Below, in pieces: positions 8,154 through 15,948 of a stretch of 17,648 nt of DNA. The stretch is from contig DGDX01000123.1 in the NCBI GenBank assembly GCA_002385665.1, positions 1 to 17,648 of the forward strand. Direction: 5' to 3'. Within the stretch, counting starts at the first letter, position 1. The number at the start of each line of letters is the position of its first letter. The notes under the pieces were generated by a model. The model saw only the letters and a list, made by a program, of their open reading frames with translations. It did not search any database and had not been told where the DNA came from. A program made the position numbers and the translations under genes. Source of the stretch: Firmicutes bacterium UBA3941. GTDB lineage: Bacteria; Bacillota; Clostridia; Caldicoprobacterales; UBA3941.

Positions 8154-8184
8154 AACACCGCAGCCAATTGGCGCGGTGTTTTTT
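8154..8184 (+). terminator. Rho-independent terminator after cheW
   Basis: AACACCGC (8154-8161) pairs perfectly with GCGGTGTT (8173-8180). An inner GCC/GGC pair closes an AATT loop and the stem runs into six T (8179-8184). Confidence 0.93.
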
Positions 8185-8272
8185 ATAACATAGTCCAATC
8201 CCTATATATATCATTTATCCAGGGCAATCTTTAAATAGCATTATCCACCCTATACCCCAATACCTAAAATTA

Positions 8273-8281
8273 TGATATAAT
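8273..8281 (+). promoter_or_regulatory. Extended -10 promoter for the MATE gene
   Basis: TGATATAAT is a perfect extended -10 (TGn plus TATAAT at 8276-8281). No good -35 box lies 17 bases upstream, which is common for extended -10 promoters. Transcription would start near 8288, leaving a leader of about 86 bases. Confidence 0.65.
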
Positions 8282-8287
8282 CCAATA

Positions 8288-8357
8288 CGGTGTTCCCGGC
8301 GCTACATGGGGAGGCAAAAAACCACTTTTGAATGTAGGCTGGGTATTATTTATGGTT
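8288..8357 (+). promoter_or_regulatory. Structured MATE leader, candidate riboswitch (guanidine-IV/mepA type?)
   Basis: Two exclusive folds are visible. Fold A is a small hairpin, TTCCC (8293-8297) with GGGGA (8308-8312, one G-U), whose loop exposes CTACAT; AACCA (8320-8324) can pair with TGGTT (8353-8357), presenting ATGTAG in its loop, so the two loops can kiss. Fold B is a long stem, CCCGGC-g-CTACAT (8295-8307) with ATGTAG-GCTGGG (8332-8343), followed by the T-rich TATTATTTAT, which resembles a terminator. Guanidine-IV riboswitches are known upstream of mepA-type MATE genes in Clostridia and use two stem-loops with a loop-loop contact. I match by context and architecture, not by a checked consensus. 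Confidence 0.45.
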
Positions 8358-8373
8358 ATAGGAGAATGTGTAG

Positions 8374-9759
8374 ATGGCAACTAGAATAAAGGACATGACT
8401 AAAGGGAAACCCACTAAACTTATATTGACCTTTGCTTTACCCCTAATGCTGGGGAGCGTATTCCAACAAACATATACCATGGTTGATTCCATAATAGTTG
8501 GGAGAGTAGTCGGAGTAGAGGCACTGGCAGCTTTGGGGGTATCTGACTGGGTGAACTGGATGATGGTAGGACTGGTAATGGGTTTCGCCCATGGTTTCAC
8601 AATATTGATATCCCAGCGATTTGGAGCAGAGGACTATGTAGGGCTTAGAAAGACTGTTGCCATGTGCACAATTCTTTCAGGTATTATAGGGATTATACTG
8701 GCCGCGATTGGTTTTGGATTTGCCAGGTCTATACTTCAGGCAATACAGACACCGGAGAATATAATAGACTATACTCACCTCTATGTCAGTATTTATTCTT
8801 TGGGCTATCCCATGATCATGGCATACAATATGGCATCCTCCATCTTAAGAGGTATGGGAGATAGCAAAACACCCTTATGGGCTATGATTATTTCCTCTAT
8901 CATTAATATTATACTGGATATTATATTTATTGCGGTATTTCGTTGGGGTGTGGCAGGGGTAGCCATCGCAACAATTATGGCACAGGCATTTTCCTTTCTC
9001 TACTGCCTGAATACAATAAGAAAGATTCCTATTTTGCGTATGGAAGCCACAGATTGGAAAATTGATAAGCGTATCATTGGACACCTATTAAGGCTGAGCA
9101 TACCCATGGCCTCTCAGAATGCCATAATCGGTGCAGGAGGCATGGTAGTACAATATGTCATAAATGGATATGGATTTATAATTGTGGCAGGCTTTACTGC
9201 TACTAACAGATTATATGGACTCCTTGAGATGGCGGCCATATCCTTTGGGTTTGCCATTGCTACCTTTGCGGGACAGAATTTAGGCGCAAAGAAATACGAG
9301 CGTATCAGGGAAGGCGTAACTTCCTTGGTAAAGGTTGCTGTGGGCACCGCCTGTGCAATCTCCGTGATTATGATAGCATTTGGGCGGAAAGTTTTAATGC
9401 TCTATATTACCGGTGATACGCTGGAAGTTGAAGCCGTACTAAATGTAGCTTACAAATATCTATTTATCATGGTTTCTCTATTGTTTATTCTGTACCTGTT
9501 ACACGTGTATCGTTCTGCTCTACAGGGTATGGGTGATACTGTAATGCCTATGGTCTCGGGGATAGTCGAACTGGTTATGAGAATATCCGCTGTAGCTTTC
9601 CTTCCCCTCTTGATTGGTGAAATTGGACTCTACTTTTCAGAAGTAGCCGCCTGGCTCGGTGCTGTAATAGTCCTTATGACCGCATATTATATAAGAATAA
9701 ACAGATTGCAAAGTATAAGTAATCTAGAAAAAAATAGGACAATACCTATAGAAGTATAG
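8374..9759 (+). CDS. MATE family efflux transporter
   Basis: This 461-residue protein of the multidrug and toxin extrusion family is expected to have 12 membrane spans and to export cationic compounds by Na+ or H+ antiport. The N-terminal half shows the usual LTFALPLMLGSVFQQTYTMVDSIIVGR (about 17-43), with the MVD segment of span 1, and LGVSDWVNWMMVGLVMGFAHGFTILISQRFGA. The second half repeats the pattern with LLRLSIPMASQNAIIGAGGMVVQYVIN and FGFAIATFAGQNLGAKKYERI. The closing charged tail is short. The start is ATG 8374, with GGAG at 8361-8364. It stands alone between a structured leader and a weak terminator. The leader suggests induction by a small molecule. The exact substrate is unknown. 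Confidence 0.93.
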   Translation: MATRIKDMTKGKPTKLILTFALPLMLGSVFQQTYTMVDSIIVGRVVGVEALAALGVSDWVNWMMVGLVMGFAHGFTILISQRFGAEDYVGLRKTVAMCTILSGIIGIILAAIGFGFARSILQAIQTPENIIDYTHLYVSIYSLGYPMIMAYNMASSILRGMGDSKTPLWAMIISSIINIILDIIFIAVFRWGVAGVAIATIMAQAFSFLYCLNTIRKIPILRMEATDWKIDKRIIGHLLRLSIPMASQNAIIGAGGMVVQYVINGYGFIIVAGFTATNRLYGLLEMAAISFGFAIATFAGQNLGAKKYERIREGVTSLVKVAVGTACAISVIMIAFGRKVLMLYITGDTLEVEAVLNVAYKYLFIMVSLLFILYLLHVYRSALQGMGDTVMPMVSGIVELVMRISAVAFLPLLIGEIGLYFSEVAAWLGAVIVLMTAYYIRINRLQSISNLEKNRTIPIEV

Positions 9760-9792
9760 TATAGCTTTCTGTATAAATATAAAAATTTGAAA

Positions 9793-9827
9793 AAGTACCG
9801 TAACAATCCCAGCGATACTTCTTTTTT
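9793..9827 (+). terminator. Weak terminator after the MATE gene
   Basis: AAGTA-c-CG (9793-9800) pairs with CG-a-TACTT (9813-9820) with one mismatch, then C and six T (9822-9827). The stem is AT-rich and modest. CCCAGC (9808-9813) in its loop could instead pair with GCTGGG at 9852-9857. Confidence 0.5.
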
Positions 9828-9862
9828 ATGTATTACTTAGTATATATTTGTGCTGGGGCTGT

Positions 9863-9882
9863 GTCTGTCTAAGAGGACAGAC
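9863..9882. repeat. Perfect inverted repeat GTCTGTC / GACAGAC
   Basis: The 7-base arms (9863-9869 and 9876-9882) flank a 6-base loop. There is no T-run on either strand, so it is not a plain terminator. It lies about 35 bases upstream of the rhamnosidase -35 box and could be an operator or an RNA hairpin. Confidence 0.5.
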
Positions 9883-9914
9883 GGTATACAATCATAATAT
9901 GCTAGTATAGGTCA

Positions 9915-9943
9915 TTGTATGGTAATCTACCATCTGCTATAAT
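9915..9943 (+). promoter_or_regulatory. Rhamnosidase-unit promoter with operator-like inverted repeat
   Basis: TTGTAT (9915-9920), a 17-base spacer and TATAAT (9938-9943) preceded by TGC give a perfect extended -10. A perfect inverted repeat ATGGTA-atc-TACCAT (9919-9933) occupies the spacer and overlaps the -35 box, the place where a repressor would block polymerase. Transcription would start near 9950, about 250 bases before the gene. Confidence 0.65.
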
Positions 9944-10003
9944 GAAATGAAACACATATTTTTATGGATATCTAAAGATATTTTCTATTCACTTTAATAT
10001 ATG

Positions 10004-10072
10004 CCCTGGAATTATTGGCCCTATAATCACACTCTTGTATGTAACAAAACAACAAAGAGAATCCAGGGTTTT
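10004..10072 (+). promoter_or_regulatory. Long-range stem in the rhamnosidase leader
   Basis: CCCTGGA (10004-10010) pairs perfectly with TCCAGGG (10062-10068), which is followed by TTTT (10069-10072). The loop is 51 bases. It may be a weak terminator or attenuator in the leader; the loop length makes this uncertain. Confidence 0.35.
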
Positions 10073-10199
10073 CACAGACAACTAGGACAGGCGTTGGAGG
10101 GTCAGACTCTTCAAATCCTCAAGTAGAACATAATCCTTGAACCTCTCAGTCTCAATGGTTCGAGAGTTAAGTGATTATACACAAAAAGGAGTGGTAATC

Positions 10200-12860
10200 T
10201 TGTTAAAAGCTATAGGGCTAAGATGTGAGTATTTGACAAACCCCATAGGGATTGGTGAAACGAAACCAAGATTCGGTTGGATATTGGATTCGGACAAAAG
10301 GAATGTAGTTCAGGAGAGCTATCATCTACAGGTGGGTATGGATCAGAATTTTACTGATGTAATTTGGGATACAGGTATAGTCAGGTCTTCAGAATCCGCC
10401 CATGTTGAGTACGAAGGGCCTGAACTACAGTCATCGACCAGATATTTTTATAGGGTAAGGATAACCGATAACTACAAGAATGAAAGCCCTTGGAGTGATG
10501 CAGCATTCTTTGAAACCGGGATTCTGGATCCCGATATATGGAAGGCGAGGTTTATCAGTCCGGAAGGGGATGATGAAGGAGCCTCATCTAAGGGAAAGCT
10601 TGTTAGAAAGGAATTTAAACTGGAGGACGAGATTGAGTTCGCCAGAGTTTACGTCACCGCTTTGGGAATGTACGAACTTTACATTAACGGTAGCAGGGTA
10701 GGGGAAGGCCTTTTGACACCGGGTTGGACCGACTATAGAAGAAGGCTCCAATACCAAACCTATGATGTTACCGATCTTCTAAAGGCTGGTGACAATGCCA
10801 TAGGTGCATCCCTGGGTGTTGGCTGGTATAAAGGGGATTTAGGATGGGGTGGTCGTCGTAATGTATACGGAAATCGGATGGGATTTTTGCTTCAGCTGCT
10901 GGTCAGGTATAGCGATGGTCGAGAAGTTATAATAGTTTCTGATGCTGGCTGGAAGGCTTCAGACAGCCCTATAGTATATTCGGAGCTATATCACGGTGAA
11001 ACCTACGATGCACGGAAAGAACAAGCAGGTTGGAACATGCCAGGGTTTGATGATAAGGACTGGTCCGGCGTATGGGTTATGGATAAGGATTTATCAATTC
11101 TTGTACCCCAGGACGGGGTACTGATTGTGAGGCAGGAGACCTTAAGGCCTGTATCCATGTTCAGAACACCAAAAGATGAACTGGTTATAGACTTTGGACA
11201 GAATATGAGTGGCTGGGTCAAGTTTAAAGTAGAAGGTAATGCCGGCGACAGGGTAGTTTTAAAGCATGCCGAAGTACTGGATGCAGAAGGAAATTTCTAT
11301 ACGGAAAATCTACGGTCAGCAAAGAATAGAATAGAGTATATCTTAAAGGGTGAGGGTATGGAGACCTTCGAACCCCATTTTACATTCCAGGGATTTAGAT
11401 ATGTCTTAATAGAGGAGTATCCGGGAAATGTTGATATAGAGAATTTCGAGGCTGTGGTAATCCATTCGGATATGGAAAGAGTAGGAGGTTTTTCATGTTC
11501 CAATGAATTGGTTAACAAGCTTCATCACAATATTCTATGGGGCCTTAAGGGTAATTTCGTGGATATACCCACTGATTGTCCCCAAAGGGATGAAAGGCTT
11601 GGTTGGACCGGAGATGCCCAGGTATTTATGAAGACTGCCTGCTATCTAAAGGATGTAAGGGTATTCTTTAAGAAGTGGTTTAGGGATATAAGGGCAGGTC
11701 AATTGGATGATGGGGGTATACCCTATGTTATACCCGATGTCCTCACGGAGATCAATGAGGATGGTTCAGTAGGTGATAATCACTCTGCGACCGGATGGGG
11801 TGATGCAGCAGTAATCTGTCCCTGGACACTTTATTTAACCTATGGTGATAAGCGGATACTAGAGGAACAATATGATAGTATGAAAGCTTGGATAGAATAT
11901 ATTAGAGGGAAGGCACAGGACGGAGTCCTTTGGAATACCGGGTTTCATTATGGGGATTGGGTAGCCTTGGATGCCAAGGAGGGCAGCTATTTTGGTGCTA
12001 CTCCCAACGATCTGACGGCAACGGCTTTTTATGCCTATTCTACAGAGATTCTGGTAAAGACAGCAAGGATATTGGGAAAGGACGAGGATGCAGAGAAGTA
12101 TTCAAGGCTACACGAGTCTATATTGAAAGCCTATAGGGATGAATTCTTCACCCCCAACGGCAGACTGGCAGCTCCTACACAGACCGCCCATATCCTCTCT
12201 CTGATGTTTGGATTGGCACCAGAGGAATATAAGGAACGTACCATAAAGGGACTTATAAAATTATTGGACGATAATGACGGCCATTTACAAACTGGATTTT
12301 TAGGCACACCGTATTTCTGTCATGTACTAAGTCAGAACGGCAGACTCAAGGAGGCCTACGATCTATTGCTGAAGGAGGATTATCCATCCTGGCTATATCA
12401 GGTAAAGATGGGAGCTACCACAATATGGGAGCATTGGGATGGCATCAAACCGGATGGAACCATGTGGAGTCCGGATATGAACTCCTTTAATCATTATGCT
12501 TATGGTTCCATAGGCGATTGGCTCTACGGGGTAGTTGCAGGCTTGAATACAGACCCTGAGAATCCAGGTTTTAAGCGTGCCCTCATGAGACCCCAGCCTG
12601 GGGGAGGATTGACCTATGCAAGGGCTGAGTATAAGAGTGTATATGGAAAGATCGCAATAAAATGGGCTATAAAGGATGGGAATATGGTGGTGGATGTTAT
12701 GGTGCCTCATAATACTACCGCCCATCTGGTTTTGCCCTATGCTGATTCAGAGGCCATTGTTGGGGATAATGTAGAATTCACTTCCTGTCCTGGCGGCTGC
12801 CAAGCGGAGATCGGTTCAGGTACTTATAGTTTCACTTATCCTTATAAGGGTGATAATTAA
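10200..12860 (+). CDS. Cytoplasmic alpha-L-rhamnosidase (GH78)
   Basis: This 886-residue enzyme removes terminal alpha-L-rhamnose from rhamnosides such as pectin fragments or plant glycosides. Domain order fits GH78: an N-terminal beta-sandwich region (LRCEYLTNPIGI, PRFGWIL), the rhamnosidase N-domain with RKEFKL and YVTALGMYELYINGSRVGEGLLTPGWTDY, a further beta domain, the (alpha/alpha)6 barrel and a C-terminal beta domain. The signature DCPQRDERLGWTGDAQ spans 459-474, with the acidic residues D464 and E465, and GATTIWEHWDG (738-748) carries the conserved Glu744. No signal peptide is present, so it acts on imported substrate. The start is TTG 10200, with AAGGAG at 10186-10191; the upstream frame to 10137 lacks a ribosome binding site and does not match the family N-terminus. 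It heads a unit with a LysE exporter. Confidence 0.95.
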   Translation: MLKAIGLRCEYLTNPIGIGETKPRFGWILDSDKRNVVQESYHLQVGMDQNFTDVIWDTGIVRSSESAHVEYEGPELQSSTRYFYRVRITDNYKNESPWSDAAFFETGILDPDIWKARFISPEGDDEGASSKGKLVRKEFKLEDEIEFARVYVTALGMYELYINGSRVGEGLLTPGWTDYRRRLQYQTYDVTDLLKAGDNAIGASLGVGWYKGDLGWGGRRNVYGNRMGFLLQLLVRYSDGREVIIVSDAGWKASDSPIVYSELYHGETYDARKEQAGWNMPGFDDKDWSGVWVMDKDLSILVPQDGVLIVRQETLRPVSMFRTPKDELVIDFGQNMSGWVKFKVEGNAGDRVVLKHAEVLDAEGNFYTENLRSAKNRIEYILKGEGMETFEPHFTFQGFRYVLIEEYPGNVDIENFEAVVIHSDMERVGGFSCSNELVNKLHHNILWGLKGNFVDIPTDCPQRDERLGWTGDAQVFMKTACYLKDVRVFFKKWFRDIRAGQLDDGGIPYVIPDVLTEINEDGSVGDNHSATGWGDAAVICPWTLYLTYGDKRILEEQYDSMKAWIEYIRGKAQDGVLWNTGFHYGDWVALDAKEGSYFGATPNDLTATAFYAYSTEILVKTARILGKDEDAEKYSRLHESILKAYRDEFFTPNGRLAAPTQTAHILSLMFGLAPEEYKERTIKGLIKLLDDNDGHLQTGFLGTPYFCHVLSQNGRLKEAYDLLLKEDYPSWLYQVKMGATTIWEHWDGIKPDGTMWSPDMNSFNHYAYGSIGDWLYGVVAGLNTDPENPGFKRALMRPQPGGGLTYARAEYKSVYGKIAIKWAIKDGNMVVDVMVPHNTTAHLVLPYADSEAIVGDNVEFTSCPGGCQAEIGSGTYSFTYPYKGDN

Positions 12861-12907
12861 TAGGCAAGTAATATATGGATTGAATATCAGGTTGGAGGTT
12901 AGGACAG

Positions 12908-13546
12908 TTGAGTATTTGGGGTATTTTTATCAGTGCATTTTTAATAGGGTTTTCTGGGGCCATGATGCCGGGTCCCTTGCTGGGAGTCACCATTGAAGGA
13001 AGCCTAAAAAGGGGATACATAGCGGGTCCCTTGGTGGTCTTAGGCCATGGGATCTTGGAATTCACCCTTGTCTTTGCCATGGCCTTTGGCCTCAGGGAAT
13101 TCTTTTCAAACCCTATCATAGCGGGGCTAATAGGTATTTTGGGTGGGGGGTTTCTTGCCTGGATGGGTTACGATATGATAAAGTCCAGCCTGAAAAAGAC
13201 AGTTTCCCTGGAGGATCAGGAGAATGGGGGCATGGGGCATAGGAATCTTATCCTGGCGGGTATAGTCGTAAGCGCCACAAACCCCTATTTTATACTATGG
13301 TGGGCTTCCACGGGAATGGAATCCATCCGTCAGGCCTATACTATGGGAGTATTGGGTATCTTGGCCTTTTACTTTGGCCATATCCTATCGGATTTCACAT
13401 GGTATGTGGCGATTTCCACCGCATTCTCCAAGGGAAAGAAGCTGATGAATGATACAGTTTACAGATGGGTCATTCTATGTTTGGGAGCTTTTATCCTGAT
13501 ATTCTCAGTTAGATTCATAATAGGCGGATGGCAGATGCTTTTCTAA
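12908..13546 (+). CDS. LysE/RhtB family amino-acid exporter
   Basis: This 212-residue membrane protein is of LysE-superfamily size, with about six spans. The N-terminal segment FISAFLIGFSGAMMPGPLLGVTIEGSLKRGYIAGPLVVLGHG is the family hallmark (MPGP near residues 19-22 and GxxxGxxxxxGHG). Later, ATNPYFILWWASTG at about 118-131 matches the conserved NP-aromatic region. These proteins export amino acids or similar small solutes; the substrate is not predictable. The start is TTG 12908, with GGAGG at 12894-12898. The rhamnosidase stop is 47 bases upstream with no terminator between, so the two are probably one transcript, although no functional link is known. Confidence 0.88.
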   Translation: MSIWGIFISAFLIGFSGAMMPGPLLGVTIEGSLKRGYIAGPLVVLGHGILEFTLVFAMAFGLREFFSNPIIAGLIGILGGGFLAWMGYDMIKSSLKKTVSLEDQENGGMGHRNLILAGIVVSATNPYFILWWASTGMESIRQAYTMGVLGILAFYFGHILSDFTWYVAISTAFSKGKKLMNDTVYRWVILCLGAFILIFSVRFIIGGWQMLF

Positions 13547-13562
13547 TAGTCATTCTAAACCT

Positions 13563-13589
13563 TGGGGCTTCATTTTATATGTAGCCCCA
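13563..13589. terminator. Hairpin after the LysE-family gene
   Basis: TGGGGCT (13563-13569) pairs perfectly with AGCCCCA (13583-13589) around a 13-base loop. The sequence after it is AT-rich but has no clean T-run, so termination would be weak. Confidence 0.4.
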
Positions 13590-13636
13590 TTATATTAATC
13601 TGATTTATTAAACTCATAGATGGAGGTATTATCAAG

Positions 13637-14707
13637 GTGGAATTATCGCTAAAACCGGATTTTGATAAGACCAAGAAGAGGATTGATGCATTTTGGCACT
13701 GTGAGATAGTGGACAGACCCCCCGTCAGCATTATACTACCCAAAGAGAATCCCAGCCCCCTGCCCCATAAGGAATATAAGGATCATAGGGAAAGGTGGCT
13801 GGATATAGAGTTTAGGGCTGAACTGTTGGATAGGGAACTGGAAAACAATATCTATTTTGCAGACGGAGTACCTACGGTTTTTCCCAATATGGGTCCTGAG
13901 ATCTTCAGCGCATGGTGTGGATGTCCGTATCAATTTGGAGAAACAACCACATGGAGTGAGCCCTGTATTATTGAATGGGAGACGGATAGCCAGGACGCAG
14001 TCTTTAACCCCGAACACCCCCTATTTAAAGCCACTGTAGAATTTACAAGGTTGTTAATTGAGAGGGGAAAGGACAAATTTATAGTAGGACTTACAGACTT
14101 TCATCCTGGTGGGGATCATTTGGCGGCATTGCGGGATCCGGCTAACTTGGCCATAGATTTGATTGAAAATCTGGATTATGTGATCCAAAAGCTTGAAGAA
14201 TCCTACAAGGAATATTTCCATGTATATGATATCTTTTACAATATGATAAGGGATGCGGACATGCCCATCACTTCCTGGACGCCTTTATTTTATGAGGGCC
14301 GGTACTACATACCATCCAATGACTTTTCCTGTATGATAAGCAAGGAAATGTTTGATGAGATTTTCCTGCCGGGTATAATTGAGGAATGCAAGTTCTACGA
14401 CAGATCCATCTACCATTTGGACGGTCCCGATGCACTTAGACACTTGGATTCAATTTTGGATATTGAGGAGCTGAATGCTGTACAATGGATTTGTGGAGCG
14501 GGCAACGAGGGTTATGTAAAATGGATAGATGTATACAAGAAAGTCCAGGACAAGGGTAAGGGAATACAATTACAAATAACCCTGGAGGAATTGCCCCTTG
14601 TCTTTGAGACCTTAAAACCTGAAGGAGTTTGGTTTTCCAATATCTATGGTATAGACGATATAGTTACAGCCGAAAGGGTAGTAAAGCGCATTGAAGCATG
14701 GAAATAA
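13637..14707 (+). CDS. UroD/MtaA-superfamily protein, likely corrinoid-methyltransferase-like
   Basis: This 356-residue soluble protein resembles the uroporphyrinogen decarboxylase superfamily branch that includes corrinoid:coenzyme M methyltransferases and proteins labelled 'trimethylamine corrinoid protein 2'. The diagnostic region is SIYHLDGPDALRHLDSILDIEELNAVQWICGAGNEGYVKWIDVYKK (about 257-302), in which the superfamily TIM barrel keeps the HLDGP and QW-x-x-G elements. Zinc methyltransferases of this fold use H-x-C plus a later Cys; here the first pair is His260-x-Asp262, with Cys286 further on, so canonical zinc chemistry is uncertain. It lacks the Arg-rich substrate site expected of true UroD, and no haem or corrinoid genes are adjacent. 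The start is GTG 13637, with GGAGG at 13622-13626. The reaction is unknown. Confidence 0.7.
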   Translation: MELSLKPDFDKTKKRIDAFWHCEIVDRPPVSIILPKENPSPLPHKEYKDHRERWLDIEFRAELLDRELENNIYFADGVPTVFPNMGPEIFSAWCGCPYQFGETTTWSEPCIIEWETDSQDAVFNPEHPLFKATVEFTRLLIERGKDKFIVGLTDFHPGGDHLAALRDPANLAIDLIENLDYVIQKLEESYKEYFHVYDIFYNMIRDADMPITSWTPLFYEGRYYIPSNDFSCMISKEMFDEIFLPGIIEECKFYDRSIYHLDGPDALRHLDSILDIEELNAVQWICGAGNEGYVKWIDVYKKVQDKGKGIQLQITLEELPLVFETLKPEGVWFSNIYGIDDIVTAERVVKRIEAWK

Positions 14708-14796
14708 AATACAAAAGCCAGCAGTCTGGGAAGCCGACCTGTTTTGTGACGTTGTTCCTATAAGAATGTAAGGTTTTGGCTTAGGGGGTTGATATA

Positions 14797-15948
14797 ATGA
14801 AAATCTTACATATCGCAGATTTACATATTGGTAAGCGGGTCAATGGATTTAACATGATCGAGGATCAGGAGTACATACTGGATGAAATTTTGAAGTTAAC
14901 AGAGAGTACAAAGCCCGGAGCTGTTCTAATGGCCGGGGATATCTACGACAAAAGTCAGCCTTCCACTGAGGCTGTAGAATTATTGGACGAATTTCTAACC
15001 AGGTTGGCATTACTGGGACAACCTGTGTTTATAATCAGCGGAAATCATGACTCCCCCGAACGATTAAGCTTTGGTAGCCGAATCATGGAGAACAACGGAC
15101 TCCATATCTCGGGCGTGTTTGATGGTTTTCTCCAAAAGACGACCCTGGAGGACGAATATGGCAAGGTCAACATATATATGCTGCCCTTTATAAAACCCGC
15201 CATGGTCAGGCCGTTTTTCGAAGAACCGGTAGAATCCTATGAAGAAGCAATCAAAATGGTGATTTCTGAATCTGGGATCAATACGGATGAAAGAAATATT
15301 CTTGTGGCCCATCAATTCGTGGTAAGCGGAATGGCACAACCCCAGATATCGGACTCGGAAACCGTATCCATAGGAGGATTGGATCATGTAGATGCCTCCG
15401 TCTTTGATGATTTTGACTATGTCGCCTTGGGACACCTTCATAGGTCTCAGCGAATAGGACGGGATTGTATCCGCTATGCCGGTTCACCCCTTAAATATTC
15501 CTTTTCAGAAGCTCGCTATAGAAAATCCGTGACCCTTGTTGAGATGGGTAGAAAGGGAGAGATCCTGATAGATCAAATACCACTTACTCCCCTGCGGGAT
15601 CTACGGGAAATCAGGGGACCTATCAGGGAGCTGATTCGCATTGGGAATGAGGATCCGAAAGGTTCCATGGATTATATCCATGCTATTATCACCGATGAGG
15701 AAGAAATCTATGATGCCTTAGGGCAGCTAAGGCAGGTCTACCCAAATCTAATGGCCTTGGATCTTGAAAATAGCCGTACCCAACAGGTCTATGATTCCGA
15801 AGCCCTGGTTGCCAGCAATGTAGCAGAAAAGGATCCCTTGGATTTATTCTCTGAATTCTATCAGATACAGAATAACCAGGAGTTAACCGAGGATGAGATA
15901 AGGGTCATGAAGGAAATCTTTCAGCAGGCAGGGGGGATCGGGATATGA
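14797..15948 (+). CDS. sbcD: Exonuclease SbcCD, nuclease subunit SbcD (Mre11-like)
   Basis: SbcD is the Mn2+-dependent nuclease of the SbcCD complex, which opens DNA hairpins and trims blocked double-strand ends. The 383 residues carry the metallophosphoesterase motifs in order: D8-x-H10 (ADLHIG), GDIYD (47-51), GNHD (82-85), VAHQF with His172, and GHLH (212-215). The C-terminal capping region PLTPLRDLREIRGP and the DPLDLFSEFYQ element (about 347-357) are typical. The start is ATG 14797, with GGGGG at 14784-14788. Its stop overlaps the sbcC start (ATGA at 15945-15948), so the two are translationally coupled, as expected for subunits of one complex. Confidence 0.97.
   Translation: MKILHIADLHIGKRVNGFNMIEDQEYILDEILKLTESTKPGAVLMAGDIYDKSQPSTEAVELLDEFLTRLALLGQPVFIISGNHDSPERLSFGSRIMENNGLHISGVFDGFLQKTTLEDEYGKVNIYMLPFIKPAMVRPFFEEPVESYEEAIKMVISESGINTDERNILVAHQFVVSGMAQPQISDSETVSIGGLDHVDASVFDDFDYVALGHLHRSQRIGRDCIRYAGSPLKYSFSEARYRKSVTLVEMGRKGEILIDQIPLTPLRDLREIRGPIRELIRIGNEDPKGSMDYIHAIITDEEEIYDALGQLRQVYPNLMALDLENSRTQQVYDSEALVASNVAEKDPLDLFSEFYQIQNNQELTEDEIRVMKEIFQQAGGIGI

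Larger units (their letters stand above)
9760..10199. other. 440-base intergenic regulatory region
   Basis: There is no gene here. It holds a weak terminator for the MATE gene, a perfect hairpin at 9863-9882, a promoter with an internal inverted repeat (9915-9943), and a leader of about 250 bases with a long-range stem before the rhamnosidase start. Confidence 0.7.

Noticed and set aside
10137..10199. Extra 21 residues at the N-terminus of the rhamnosidase
   Set aside because: There is no ribosome binding site at 10137. AAGGAG at 10186-10191 fits TTG 10200, where GH78 homology begins.
12393..12725. Minus-strand 110-codon ORF inside the rhamnosidase gene, and similar minus-strand ORFs across the window
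   Set aside because: They lie wholly inside strongly conserved + strand genes, have no family features and no ribosome binding sites, and are frame shadows.
14713..14782. AAGCCA (14715-14720) / TGGCTT (14777-14782) pairing upstream of sbcD
   Set aside because: It has six pairs, a 56-base loop and no T-run. The similarity is too weak to call a terminator or leader element.
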